A stretch of 64,000 bases of DNA. Origin: Pirellulales bacterium. GTDB lineage: Bacteria > Planctomycetota > Planctomycetia > Pirellulales > JAEUIK01. Shown here one piece after another: positions 17,880 to 26,804 of the stretch. Under the pieces are notes generated by a model, which saw only the letters and a program-made list of their open reading frames with translations, ran no database searches and was not told the origin of the DNA. The position numbers and the translations under genes were made by a program. Location: the NCBI GenBank assembly GCA_019694435.1, contig JAIBBZ010000001.1, forward strand, positions 397,508-461,507, given 5' to 3'. The number at the start of each line of letters is the position of its first letter. The first letter of the stretch is position 1.

Positions 17880-19643
17880 ATGAATACGACGTTTCGCCTG
17901 GTCCTGTTGAGCACGCTCGCGGCCGCCGCGGGCATTGCGCTCGGCGTCAGCCACGCGCTCGAGGCCGCGGCCCCGGCCAAGCCCTCGACGGCGATCAAGA
18001 TGATCGAGCAACCCAAGCAGTCCTGGCCGGCCCCGGCGGGCATCGGCCCTGGCGATTGGGGTCAATGGGGCGGCTCGACCATCCGCAACAACACGCCCGA
18101 GGGCCAGAACATTCCCACTGAATGGGAACCCGGTGAGTTCGACGAAGACACCGGCGAGTGGAAGAAAGAAACCAGCAAGAACATCAAGTGGGTCGCCAAG
18201 CTCGGCTCGCAAAGCTACGGCAACCCGGTCGTCGCCAACGGCCAATGCTACGTCGGTTCGAACAACGGCGCCGGCTGGCTGAAGCGCTACCCGGCCGAAG
18301 TCGACTTGGGCTGCCTGCTGGCGTTCAAAGACGCGGACGGCAGCTTCCTCTGGCAACACTCGAGCGAGAAGCTGCCGACGGGGCGCGTGCACGACTGGCC
18401 GCTGCAAGGCATCTGCTGCGCGCCGCTGGTCGAGGGCGACCGCCTGTGGTTCGTCACCAGCCGCGGCGAAGTCGTCTGTCTCGACACGGCCGGTTTCTAC
18501 GACGACGAGAACGATGGCCCCTTCAAGTCGGAGAAGGTGACTGCCAAGGACGAGGCCGATGCGGTCTGGTACTTCGACATGATGAAGGAATTGGGCGTCA
18601 GCCAGCACAACATGTGCAGTTGCTCGGTCACCTCGGCCGGCGACCTGCTGTTCGTCTGCACGTCGAACGGCGTCGACGAATCGCACGTCAACATTCCCGC
18701 GCCCGCCGCGCCGAGCTTCCTTTGCATGGACAAGCACACCGGCAAGGTGCTCTGGCAGGACAACTCGCCGGGCATCAACGTCCATCACGGTCAATGGTCG
18801 TCGCCGACGTATGCCGTGCTGGGCGGCGTGCCGCAGGTGTTGTTCCCCGGCGGCGACGGCTGGCTCTACAGCTTCCAGGGTGAGGCCACGCCGGACGGCA
18901 AGCCGAAGCTGCTCTGGAAGTTCGACAGCAATCCCAAGGAAGCCAAGCTGATTCTCGGCGGTCGTGGCACGCGGAACGACCTGATCGGCACGCCGGTCGT
19001 CTACAACGGCCTGGTCTATGTGGCCGTCGGTCAGGATCCGGAGCACGGCGAGGGCGAAGGTCACCTCTGGTGCATCGACCCCAACAAGCGCGGCGACGTG
19101 AGCCCCGAACTGGCGTTCAACGTCAAGGACCTGAAACACCCGATTCCTTACAATCGCATCCAGGCGGTCGTGAAGGAAAACGGCGAAGTGGCCCGCCCAA
19201 ATCCCAATTCGGCCCTGATCTGGCACTATGCGAGCTTCGACCTCGACGCGGACGGCAAGACGGGCTTCGAAGAAAGCATGCATCGCACCTGCGGCACGGT
19301 GACCATCAAGGACGACATTCTCTACCTGGCCGACTTCAGCGGATTGTTCCACTGTCTCGACGCCAAGACCGGCAAGTTGAACTGGACCTATGACATGCTC
19401 GCGGCGAGCTGGGGGTCGGCCCTGGTCGTCGACGGCAAGGTCTACATCGGCGACGAGGATGGCGACGTGGCCGTGTTCAAGCACTCGGCCGACAAGGAAG
19501 CCGCCGAACCGATGACCGAGATCAACATGGGCAACGCCGTGTACAGCACGCCGGTCGTGGCCAACAACATCTTGTACATTGCCAACAAGACGCACCTGTT
19601 CGCCATCCAGAACACCGACGGCGCCGTGGCCGACGCGCCGTAA
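17880..19643 (+). CDS. Exported PQQ-like beta-propeller protein
   Basis: 587 aa from the ATG at 17880 (AAAGG just upstream). Signal peptide MNTTFRLVLLSTLAAAAGIALGVSHA. The mature protein starts with a linker and GDWGQWGGSTIRNNTPEG, a planctomycete PQQ-propeller opening, followed by repeats such as ADGSFLWQHS, HTGKVLWQDN and KTGKLNWTYD. No dehydrogenase catalytic residues are evident, so a binding or scaffold role like BamB is more likely than quinoprotein oxidation. It follows the 849-aa propeller gene by 86 bp and precedes an M20 peptidase gene by 5 bp, so the three form an operon. Confidence 0.87.
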   Translation: MNTTFRLVLLSTLAAAAGIALGVSHALEAAAPAKPSTAIKMIEQPKQSWPAPAGIGPGDWGQWGGSTIRNNTPEGQNIPTEWEPGEFDEDTGEWKKETSKNIKWVAKLGSQSYGNPVVANGQCYVGSNNGAGWLKRYPAEVDLGCLLAFKDADGSFLWQHSSEKLPTGRVHDWPLQGICCAPLVEGDRLWFVTSRGEVVCLDTAGFYDDENDGPFKSEKVTAKDEADAVWYFDMMKELGVSQHNMCSCSVTSAGDLLFVCTSNGVDESHVNIPAPAAPSFLCMDKHTGKVLWQDNSPGINVHHGQWSSPTYAVLGGVPQVLFPGGDGWLYSFQGEATPDGKPKLLWKFDSNPKEAKLILGGRGTRNDLIGTPVVYNGLVYVAVGQDPEHGEGEGHLWCIDPNKRGDVSPELAFNVKDLKHPIPYNRIQAVVKENGEVARPNPNSALIWHYASFDLDADGKTGFEESMHRTCGTVTIKDDILYLADFSGLFHCLDAKTGKLNWTYDMLAASWGSALVVDGKVYIGDEDGDVAVFKHSADKEAAEPMTEINMGNAVYSTPVVANNILYIANKTHLFAIQNTDGAVADAP

Positions 19644-19648
19644 GCCGC

Positions 19649-20845
19649 GTGGACAACTCCACACAACGCGCCTGGGTCGAGGCGATCGGCCGCGCGGTCG
19701 ATCGGCGCCGGCTCGTCGACACGGCCCTGGCGTTGTGTGACATCTACAGTCCGACGGGCCGCGCTGCCGGTGTGCTCGACTGCCTCGGCACGCTGTTGGC
19801 GTCCGAGGGTTTCACCGTCGAGCGCCCCCGAGGCGGCTACGATCCCGCGCCGGCCGTTGCCGTCCGCTGGCCCGGCGCCGCCTCCGGCCCGGTGCTGCAA
19901 TTCGACGGCCACCTCGATACGGTCCATCTGCCGTTCGTCGCGCCGCGCGTCACCGCCGCGCGGCTCACCGGGTCGGGCAGCGCCGACATGAAGGCGGGCG
20001 TAGCAGCGGCGGTCGAGGCCCTGCGCGTGGTGCGCGAGCTGAACCTGGCTCAACAGGGATCGGTACTGCTCACCGCGCATGACTTGCACGAGGCCCCCTG
20101 GGGTGACGGCTCGCAGCTCGAAGGCTTGATCCGCGAGGGATACGTCGGGCACGCCGCGCTCATTCCCGAGTATCTGACCGACGTGCTGGCCGCGACCGGT
20201 CGCGGCCAGGCAGTGCTGCAGGTCCGCGTAAGCCGCAGCGGCGCGCCCGTCCACGAGGTCATGCGCCCGCGCGACGAGCCGCACGTGATCAGTGCGGGCG
20301 CCGAACTGGTGCGCCGCTTGGACCGTTGGAACGAAGAGCTCGCCGGTCATAGCGATCCGCACGCCGGCAGCGAGAGCGTGTTCGTCGGCCAGCTCCATGC
20401 CGGCGAGATTTACAACCAGTTTCCGCAGGAGCTCTGGCTCGAAGGCACGCGGCGCTGGCTGCCCGGCCGCGATCGCCGGGCGGTCGAGGCGGAGTATCGC
20501 CGCCTGCTCGACGAGACGTCTCAGGCCACGGGCGCGTCGATCGTCGGTGAGTTTCGCCTGGTGCGCGACGCGTTCCGGCTGCCCGAGGACGACCTCCTGG
20601 TGACGGCCTTCGACACGGCCCGCGCGCTGCGTGGCGAGTCGCGGCTGCCCCGCGGCGGCAAGCCGTTTGTCGACGACGGGAACACATTTTGGGCCGAGGC
20701 CGCGATCGCGGCGATCACGCACGGCCCGCACGGTGGCGGCGCGCACACGCTCGAAGAGTGGGTCTCGATCGACGACCTGGTGCGCGTGGCCGAGACCTAT
20801 GCCCTGATCGCGGCGTTGTACACCGCACAAGGCGCCGGCGCCTGA
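19649..20845 (+). CDS. M20-family metallopeptidase (ArgE/DapE/ACY1-like)
   Basis: 398 aa, GTG start 5 bp after the preceding stop. Di-zinc amidohydrolase fold, with DGHLDTVHLP (first metal His and Asp) and GSADMKAGVAA (bridging Asp). The expected catalytic Glu-Glu motif (usually DEExG..G) reads HDLHEAPWGDG, so one of the acidic pair appears replaced by His. The C-terminal ligand region PFVDDGNTFWAEA and HGPHGGGAHTLEEWV is recognisable. The family hydrolyses N-acyl amino acids or dipeptides; with the altered centre, activity cannot be assumed. Last gene of the propeller operon. Confidence 0.8.
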   Translation: MDNSTQRAWVEAIGRAVDRRRLVDTALALCDIYSPTGRAAGVLDCLGTLLASEGFTVERPRGGYDPAPAVAVRWPGAASGPVLQFDGHLDTVHLPFVAPRVTAARLTGSGSADMKAGVAAAVEALRVVRELNLAQQGSVLLTAHDLHEAPWGDGSQLEGLIREGYVGHAALIPEYLTDVLAATGRGQAVLQVRVSRSGAPVHEVMRPRDEPHVISAGAELVRRLDRWNEELAGHSDPHAGSESVFVGQLHAGEIYNQFPQELWLEGTRRWLPGRDRRAVEAEYRRLLDETSQATGASIVGEFRLVRDAFRLPEDDLLVTAFDTARALRGESRLPRGGKPFVDDGNTFWAEAAIAAITHGPHGGGAHTLEEWVSIDDLVRVAETYALIAALYTAQGAGA

Positions 20846-20964
20846 GACCGGCGGCGGTTTGCCGCGTGCGGCGCGGGCTGTTATTCTTGCTCGACTTTGT
20901 CGATCATTGCGGGCAGCCCCTTCCTGTGCCCGCCGCTTGTTCTTTGGCCTGGAACGCGTTGCCC

Positions 20965-22644
20965 ATGCCCAGTGCGCCTGCTCCGACTGCCGCCACGACG
21001 CCGGGCAAGCTATTGCTGGCGGTCCTCGTCGTCGTCGTGGCGACGGCGCTCGTCTACAGCGCCGTGCCGCAACTGAAGTTCACCTCCTGGGACGATCCGC
21101 AAAACGTCTTTGGCAACCCCTACCTGAGCCCGCTCAACGGTGAGAACTTCGCGCGGATCTGGAGCCAGGGATTCCTCGGCCTGTATGCGCCGGTGACGTA
21201 CACGTTCTACGCGCTCCAGACACCGCTGGCCGAATCGCTGGCCGAGCAGCAGATTGGTGCCGCGCCGCTGCGGAACCCGCTGGTGTATCACGTGTCCGCG
21301 GTCGCGCTGCACATCCTCTCGACGGTGTTCGTGCTGCTGTTGCTTGAGCGGTTGTTTCACAATCCCTGGGGCGCGGCCTGCGGGGCGCTGTTGTTTGCCT
21401 TGCACCCGCTGCAGGTCGAAAGCGTCGCCTGGGTGAGCGAAACCAAGGGGCTCTTGGCCGGGTGCTTCGGCACCTTCGCACTCTGGCAGTACTTGTGCTT
21501 CAGCGACCACTTCGAACGCGGTCGGAGTCTGACCTGGTTGAACTACGCGCTGGCCACCGCGGCCATCCTGCTGGCGATGTTGTCCAAGCCGTCGGCAGCG
21601 GCGATCCCCCTGGTGGCCGCCGCGATCGACGTGGGCTGGCTGCGGCGTTCGCCCTTGCGCGTGGCCTTGGCACTGTTGCCCTGGCTGGCCCTGGCGCTAT
21701 GGGTGGCCTGGGTCAATCACTCGCTGCAATCCGCGTCCATCGCCGAGCATCCGGTCCCGCTGTGGGCGCGACCCTTGTTGGCGCTGGACGCCTTGGCGTT
21801 CTACCTGTTCAAGTTGATCTTGCCGCTGGGGTTTTGCGCCGACTATTCGCACAGCCCGCAAGCGGTGCTCAAGGAATCTTTCTGGTGGGCAACCGGCGCG
21901 TTGCCGCTGGGCATCTTGTTTTGGCTCGCCTCGCTCAGCCAGCGGCGAGCCTGGCTCACGGCCGCGGCGGTGTTTGTCGTGGCGCTGCTGCCCACGCTCG
22001 GCCTGGTGAGCTTCGACTACCAGCGAATTTCGACGGTGGCCGATCGGTATGCCTACCTGGCGCTGCTGGGTCCCGCGCTGGCCCTGGCCTGGTTTCTCAG
22101 CCAGGGAGGCGCCGGTCCGTTGGTCCGGGCCGTGATCGTCTGTGGCCTGTTGGGCCTGGGCCTGCTCGGCTATCGGCAGTCGCTCGTCTGGTACAACGAC
22201 AAGACGCTGTTTACGCACACGGCCGGAGTCAATCCGAAGAGTTTCGTGGCGCAGGCCAAGCTGGGGAACGGTTATTACAACCAGGGGCAATACGACCAGG
22301 CCGTCCAGCATTTTAGGAAGGCCGTCGAAATCGACCCGAGCGATGCGTCGGTCCATTTCAACCTGGCGCAGACGCTGCGCGAATTGAGCGAGTTCGCCGA
22401 GGCGATTCCGCACTATCGGCTCACGATCGAGGCCAAGCCGAAGTTCGCCAACGCTTATGCCTTGCTGGGCGATTGCTACCTGCGGCTGCAACGCTTTGAC
22501 GAAGCCGATTTCGAATACGACCGCGCGCTGCGCATCGATCCCAACAATGCCCTGGCCCTGCAGGGCAAACGTGCCCTGGCCGACGTCCGTGCTGGCCTGC
22601 AGCAAGAACAGCGGCGCCGGCAATCCGCTCCGGCGAGTCCCTAG
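20965..22644 (+). CDS. Multi-pass membrane protein with C-terminal TPRs (TMTC/DUF1736-like)
   Basis: 559 aa from the ATG at 20965. About ten membrane segments occupy residues 15-420. A first loop contains DDPQNVFGNPYLSP. The family signature HPLQVESVAWVSETKGLL follows a membrane helix. The C-terminal ~130 residues hold three tetratricopeptide repeats (YYNQGQYDQAVQHFRKAVEIDPS, and two more ending at about 540). The layout matches bacterial membrane-TPR proteins related to eukaryotic TMTC proteins, thought to share the GT-C glycosyltransferase fold. A sugar-transfer role is possible but unproven. A second member lies at 60255-62330. Confidence 0.8.
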   Translation: MPSAPAPTAATTPGKLLLAVLVVVVATALVYSAVPQLKFTSWDDPQNVFGNPYLSPLNGENFARIWSQGFLGLYAPVTYTFYALQTPLAESLAEQQIGAAPLRNPLVYHVSAVALHILSTVFVLLLLERLFHNPWGAACGALLFALHPLQVESVAWVSETKGLLAGCFGTFALWQYLCFSDHFERGRSLTWLNYALATAAILLAMLSKPSAAAIPLVAAAIDVGWLRRSPLRVALALLPWLALALWVAWVNHSLQSASIAEHPVPLWARPLLALDALAFYLFKLILPLGFCADYSHSPQAVLKESFWWATGALPLGILFWLASLSQRRAWLTAAAVFVVALLPTLGLVSFDYQRISTVADRYAYLALLGPALALAWFLSQGGAGPLVRAVIVCGLLGLGLLGYRQSLVWYNDKTLFTHTAGVNPKSFVAQAKLGNGYYNQGQYDQAVQHFRKAVEIDPSDASVHFNLAQTLRELSEFAEAIPHYRLTIEAKPKFANAYALLGDCYLRLQRFDEADFEYDRALRIDPNNALALQGKRALADVRAGLQQEQRRRQSAPASP

Positions 22645-22671
22645 CCTTTCGACCCTTGGCGAGGTGCAGCG

Positions 22672-23196
22672 ATGAAAAACGCGTGGAAATGGCTCGTTGG
22701 TGCGTTGGTCGTGCTCGTGGGCGCGGCACTGCTCGTGCCGGCGCTGCTGCCCAGTCGAGTACACGTAGAGCGATCGACCGTGATCAGCAAGCCTCCGGCC
22801 GAGGTGTTCGCCGTCGTCTCGGACTTGAACCGCTATGCCGAGTGGGATCCCTTCTCGCGGACCGATCCGACTTCCAAGAGCACGGTGACCGGCGCCGGCC
22901 AGGAGGCCGTCTATACGTGGCAAGGCGAACAGACGGGGCGCGGCCAGATGCAGATTGCCGGGCTCGATCCGCCTCGGCGGGTCGATTTTGCCCTTGAGAC
23001 GTTCGAGCCGATGGCCGCGAAGTTTCAGGCCTCTTACTTGCTCGAACCGGCCGGCGCAGGAACGAAGATGAGCTGGACCTACGACGGCGAAATGGACTAT
23101 TTCGGCCGCTACTTCGGCCTGATGATGGACGGCATGCTGGGACCGCTGTTCGAGCAGGGCCTGGACAACATCAAGACGCTGCTGGAGAAGCCGTAG
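22672..23196 (+). CDS. SRPBCC-family protein
   Basis: 174 aa. An N-terminal hydrophobic helix ([21 protein letters not shown]) anchors or exports the protein. The rest is a START/polyketide-cyclase-like fold: [32 protein letters not shown] at the start and a long C-terminal helix ending [14 protein letters not shown]. The fold forms a hydrophobic ligand pocket; the ligand is unknown. It follows the membrane-TPR gene by 27 bp, so probably shares its transcript. Its last 26 bp overlap the end of the convergent histidine kinase gene. Confidence 0.85.
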   Translation: MKNAWKWLVGALVVLVGAALLVPALLPSRVHVERSTVISKPPAEVFAVVSDLNRYAEWDPFSRTDPTSKSTVTGAGQEAVYTWQGEQTGRGQMQIAGLDPPRRVDFALETFEPMAAKFQASYLLEPAGAGTKMSWTYDGEMDYFGRYFGLMMDGMLGPLFEQGLDNIKTLLEKP

Positions 23197-24916
23197 CCTC
23201 GCTTGTCCGGCGCGCCTCTTCGAAATGGCGCCGGATCGATGCGACGAGCTGCTGGCGGTCGATGGGCTTGGTCGCATAGTCCGTACAGCCGGCGATCAAG
23301 CAGCGCTCACGATCGCCCGACATCGCGTGTGCCGTCAAGGCGATGATCGGTCGCGTATAGCCTTCGGCCCGCAGCCGCTCGGCCGTCTGATAGCCGTCCA
23401 GGACGGGCATCTGCATATCGAGCACCAGTGCGTCGAACGGCCGGCCCGCGGCGTGGGCCAGTCGGATTTCCTCGATCGCCATTTGACCGTTGATGGCCAA
23501 CACCACCTCGGCGCCCGCCTTGCGCAGCACGTAGGCGATCAGTCGTTGATTGTCGGGCCCATCTTCGGCCAGCAGCAGCCGGATGCCGTTCAACACGCGC
23601 GCCTGGCCCGCGAGTTCGGCTGCACCGTCGGCCCCGGGGCCCTGCAGATGCTCCGCCGTCAACAGCGCGCCGTCGCTCGTCGGGCGAACATGCTGCGCGA
23701 CACCCGCGCGCGGCGCGGCGATCACGGCGCGGAACTGTGATCCTCGACCCGGTGTACTGCCAACCAGGTCGACGCCGCCGCCCAACAGCTCGGCCAACTG
23801 CCGGCAGATCGACAAGCCCAGGCCGCTGCCACCGAACCGCCGACAGGTGGTGTTATCGGCTTGAGAAAACGGTTCGAAGACCCGGGTTGTTTGTTCGGGC
23901 GTCAGGCCGATGCCGGTATCGTGCACGTCGCAGATCAAGCGCGGTGCCGGGTCCGGCTGCCACGAGACGACGAGCCGCACGCCGCCCAACTCGGTGAACT
24001 TGATCGCGTTGCCAACCAGGTTGAACAGGATCTGGCGGAACCGCATGGCGTCGGTTTCGACCTGGTCGGGCAGCGATCCCTGGATTTCGCAGGTCAGCGA
24101 CAGCCCCTTGGCGTCGGCCCGGACCTTCATCAGCGAGACGACGTCGAACAGCAGTTGCAGCGGCGCGACGGGTGCCACTTCGAGTTCGATCCGCTGGGCC
24201 TCGATTTTCGACAAGTCGAGAATGTCGTTGAGCACCTGGAGCAGGTGTTCGCCGTTGCGGCGGATCGTGGCGATCGCGGCCAGGCGATCGTGTTCGCTCT
24301 GATCGCCTTCCAACAGGTTTTCGGCAAAGCCGAGGATGGCCGTCAACGGGGTGCGCAGCTCGTGGCTCATGTTGGCCAGGAACTCGCTCTTGGCCCGATT
24401 GGCCGCGGCGGCCGCCACGGTTTGCGCTTGGAGATGGTGGTTGGTCTCGGCCAGCTCGCGGGCCTGCTCGGCCAAGCGCTCGCGCGCCGCCACGCGCTCG
24501 CGGATATCGCGCACCACGCCAGCGAAGGTCCGCCCTTGTGGCTCGCGGAATTCGCTCACCGAAATCTCGATGGGAAACTCGGTGCCGTCGCGATGCAGAG
24601 CCATCGTCTCACGGCCGATGCCGATCACCTTCGGCGGCCCGCCGGCCAGATAGGCCTGCATGGCGGCCTCGTGCACCGGTCGCAGATACTCGGGCATCAG
24701 CATCTGCACGTTCTGGCCGAGCAGTTCGCTGGTGGAGTAGCCGAACCACTTGCAGATGGCCCGATTGACCGAAATGATCTCCCCGGTGCTGTTGATCAGC
24801 ACGATCCCGTCGACCGCCGCTTCGAGCACGGCGCGGAACCTGGCATCGGCATTTCGCTGGCCGCTCTCACGCTCCGGCTCGTTGGGAGATGTGGCGTCGT
24901 TCGCGTTCGCTGGCAT
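23171..24916 (-). CDS. Hybrid sensor histidine kinase (PAS-HisKA-HATPase-REC)
   Basis: 581 aa, cytoplasmic: no membrane segment or signal peptide. PAS domain at ~25-140 ([21 protein letters not shown]). Short coiled coil at ~145-170. HisKA with [16 protein letters not shown] (phospho-His 185). HATPase_c with the N-box [17 protein letters not shown] and GGSGLGLSI. Receiver at ~455-570 with acidic ED, the phosphoacceptor Asp500 in [12 protein letters not shown], and TAHA/KPID. The final phosphotransfer partner is not encoded nearby, so the output is unknown. The gene starts from an AT-rich upstream region of 251 bp. Confidence 0.93.
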   Translation of the reverse strand: MPANANDATSPNEPERESGQRNADARFRAVLEAAVDGIVLINSTGEIISVNRAICKWFGYSTSELLGQNVQMLMPEYLRPVHEAAMQAYLAGGPPKVIGIGRETMALHRDGTEFPIEISVSEFREPQGRTFAGVVRDIRERVAARERLAEQARELAETNHHLQAQTVAAAAANRAKSEFLANMSHELRTPLTAILGFAENLLEGDQSEHDRLAAIATIRRNGEHLLQVLNDILDLSKIEAQRIELEVAPVAPLQLLFDVVSLMKVRADAKGLSLTCEIQGSLPDQVETDAMRFRQILFNLVGNAIKFTELGGVRLVVSWQPDPAPRLICDVHDTGIGLTPEQTTRVFEPFSQADNTTCRRFGGSGLGLSICRQLAELLGGGVDLVGSTPGRGSQFRAVIAAPRAGVAQHVRPTSDGALLTAEHLQGPGADGAAELAGQARVLNGIRLLLAEDGPDNQRLIAYVLRKAGAEVVLAINGQMAIEEIRLAHAAGRPFDALVLDMQMPVLDGYQTAERLRAEGYTRPIIALTAHAMSGDRERCLIAGCTDYATKPIDRQQLVASIRRHFEEARRTSEATASPAAS

Positions 24917-25167
24917 CGTTTCGATCCCTGTTGCAAGTCATGTTGGTTGCCAGGCGCATCACGAGTCCCCCCTGCCGGAAAACCATGGCTTGAAACACTA
25001 AATCGTCACTGAGCGAAACGGGGTCTGTTCCTTTTTTTATTTGCAGTTTTGCGCGTTTTGGGCGAATTTGCGCGGAGACAATCTGGCAAATACCGCCGTG
25101 TTTTTGCCAACGCGACATGTAAAAATCGACTCCCCAGCGGATGTTCGGGGGGGCCATAAAACGCAAA
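24917..25167. promoter_or_regulatory. AT-rich gap between folD and the histidine kinase gene
   Basis: No gene. Noticeably lower GC than the neighbourhood, with T-runs (around 25032-25038 and 25098-25103) and repeated TTTGC/GCAAA words. It must contain the histidine kinase promoter (minus strand); no clean -35/-10 pair was identified. Confidence 0.4.
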
Positions 25168-26025
25168 TCACACCTGCAGTTTTCGCGCGGCCACGAGCGT
25201 GTTTGCCAACAGCATCGTGACTGTCAGCGGGCCCACGCCGCCCGGCACCGGCGTGATCGCGCCGGCCACGGACCGCACCGCATCAAAATCGACGTCGCCG
25301 CATAGTTTGCCGTCGGCGCGGTTCATGCCCACGTCGATCACCGTGGCGCCGGGCCGGACCATGTTGGCCGTGACGAACCGCGCCTGACCGATCGCGACGA
25401 TCAGAATGTCGGCCGTGCGTGTGACGGCCGGTAGGTCGCGCGTGCGGCTGTGGCAAATGGTGACCGTCGCGTCGTGCCCGCGCTGTACGAGCATCATGCC
25501 CATCGGTTTGCCGACGATGTCGCTGCGCCCCACGACGACGACGTGCTGGCCCGCGACTTCGATGCCGTTGCGGGTCAGCAACTGTTGAATGCCGTGCGGC
25601 GTGCACGGCAAATAGCGCGGGCGACCCTGCATCAACCGCCCGACGTTGTCCGGATGAAACGCATCGACATCCTTGAGCGGATCGATTGCGTCGAGCACGG
25701 CCGTCGCATCGATGCCTCGCGGGAGCGGCAACTGCACAAGGATGCCGTGCACTTGCGAGTCGGCGTTCAGCCGCGCGACCAGTTCGAGCAACTCGGCCTG
25801 CGTCGTGCTGCCCGGCAGTCGAAAGAGCTGGCTCGCCAGGTTGGACCGCTCGCAGGCCAGGCGCTTGTTGCGCACATAGACCTCGCTGGCCGGGTCGTCG
25901 CCCACCAGCACCGCCGCGAGGCACGGCTGCACGCCGGTGGCCTGCGTAAAATCCGCGGCATCGCGGGCAATTTCCGCCTGGATTTCCTGGGCCAAGGCCT
26001 TGCCGTCGAGAAGTCGCGCCGTCAT
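25168..26025 (-). CDS. folD: Bifunctional methylenetetrahydrofolate dehydrogenase/cyclohydrolase
   Basis: Interconverts 5,10-methylene-, methenyl- and 10-formyl-tetrahydrofolate in one-carbon metabolism; cytoplasmic dimer. At 285 aa it has the normal length. Motifs: YVRNKRLACE with the catalytic Lys, LVQLPLPRGID, DVDAFHPDNVGRL, PCTPHGI, the NADP-binding VVVVGRSDIVGKPMG, and the C-terminal TPVPGGVGPLTVTMLL. The start is the ATG that opens MTARLLDGKALA. The upstream minus-strand gene (pgpA) ends 34 bp before, so they may be cotranscribed. Confidence 0.97.
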   Translation of the reverse strand: MTARLLDGKALAQEIQAEIARDAADFTQATGVQPCLAAVLVGDDPASEVYVRNKRLACERSNLASQLFRLPGSTTQAELLELVARLNADSQVHGILVQLPLPRGIDATAVLDAIDPLKDVDAFHPDNVGRLMQGRPRYLPCTPHGIQQLLTRNGIEVAGQHVVVVGRSDIVGKPMGMMLVQRGHDATVTICHSRTRDLPAVTRTADILIVAIGQARFVTANMVRPGATVIDVGMNRADGKLCGDVDFDAVRSVAGAITPVPGGVGPLTVTMLLANTLVAARKLQV

Positions 26026-26059
26026 GCCGTGCAGGCTCCGTGATGCCGTCTTTGCACCC

Positions 26060-26575
26060 CTACAACCAACCGGCTCCGGCCAGCAGGCTCAGCGCGCAAC
26101 GCAGCGCCAGGTTCGAGTACACGCCCGCCATCAGGTCGTCCGCCATGATGCCCAAACCGTCGGGCAGGTGCTCGAGCCGACGCGTCGGCGGAGGCTTGCT
26201 GATGTCGAACAGCCGATGCAGCCCGAAACCTAAGGCGGCCACGACCCAGTTGTCCATGGGCACCAGGAAGAAGGTCACCGGCAGACTGGCGATCTCGTCG
26301 AAGACGATCGATCCGGGATCTTTTTCGCCCCCGAGGCGCCGCGCCGCGGCCGTGCACAGTGGAACTCCGGCCGCAAAAATGGCGGCGATCAGGAGCACTT
26401 GCACCCAAGGCGACGCCACCTGCTGGACGGCCCATGCCAGCACGACACCCCAGAGAGCACCCCAGGTGCCGGGCGCCGGCAGTCTCCCAACCCAGGCCCC
26501 GGTGGCCAAAAAGACGACCCACCCACCCCGCATGAACTCACCCAAGGGCGGCTTGTGCGATCTCGATTGGCCCAT
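26060..26575 (-). CDS. pgpA: Phosphatidylglycerophosphatase A
   Basis: Dephosphorylates phosphatidylglycerol phosphate in phospholipid synthesis. 171 aa with three to four membrane segments. Family motifs: GRLPAPGTWGAL, KDPGSIVFDEIASLPVTFF, LHRLFDISKPPPTRRLE, and LPDGLGIMADDLMAGVYSNLAL with the metal-binding Asp pair. Divergent from the sulfite reductase gene; followed on the same strand by folD. Confidence 0.92.
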   Translation of the reverse strand: MGQSRSHKPPLGEFMRGGWVVFLATGAWVGRLPAPGTWGALWGVVLAWAVQQVASPWVQVLLIAAIFAAGVPLCTAAARRLGGEKDPGSIVFDEIASLPVTFFLVPMDNWVVAALGFGLHRLFDISKPPPTRRLEHLPDGLGIMADDLMAGVYSNLALRCALSLLAGAGWL

Positions 26576-26688
26576 AGCGCCTGCAATCGTACCGGGCGCG
26601 GCAGGCTGCCGTCACCCATTGCGGGCGTGAGAATCGCCGCACCCGGGTCTCCCACCTCGAACCTGGCGTGGCCTCTGGGTAGTCCAGT

Positions 26689-26717
26689 TTGTATATTCCG
26701 GTCGCGCAAGCTATACT
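26689..26717 (+). promoter_or_regulatory. Sigma-70-type promoter of the sulfite reductase gene
   Basis: TTGTAT (26689-26694), exactly 17 bp, TATACT (26712-26717). Both boxes differ from consensus at one or two positions and the spacing is optimal. Predicted start near 26724, about 80 nt before the ATG. Confidence 0.75.
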
Positions 26718-26740
26718 AAGATGACTAAGTTGATCATCTT
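26718..26740. promoter_or_regulatory. Operator-like inverted repeat at the sulfite reductase transcription start
   Basis: AAGATGA (26718-26724) and TCATCTT (26734-26740) are perfect inverted arms around a 9-bp centre. They abut the -10 box and span the predicted start point. The geometry suits a repressor binding site. No regulator gene is adjacent. Confidence 0.6.
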
Positions 26741-26804
26741 GCTTACGTAACCCAAGCGCGGGCCGCAAGTCGCGCGTGACCGTGCCCTTTTGGACTCCGA
26801 AGAC

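Noticed and set aside
17475..19664. 729-codon minus-strand frame across the PQQ propeller gene
   Set aside because: Antisense shadow of a well-supported exported propeller protein.
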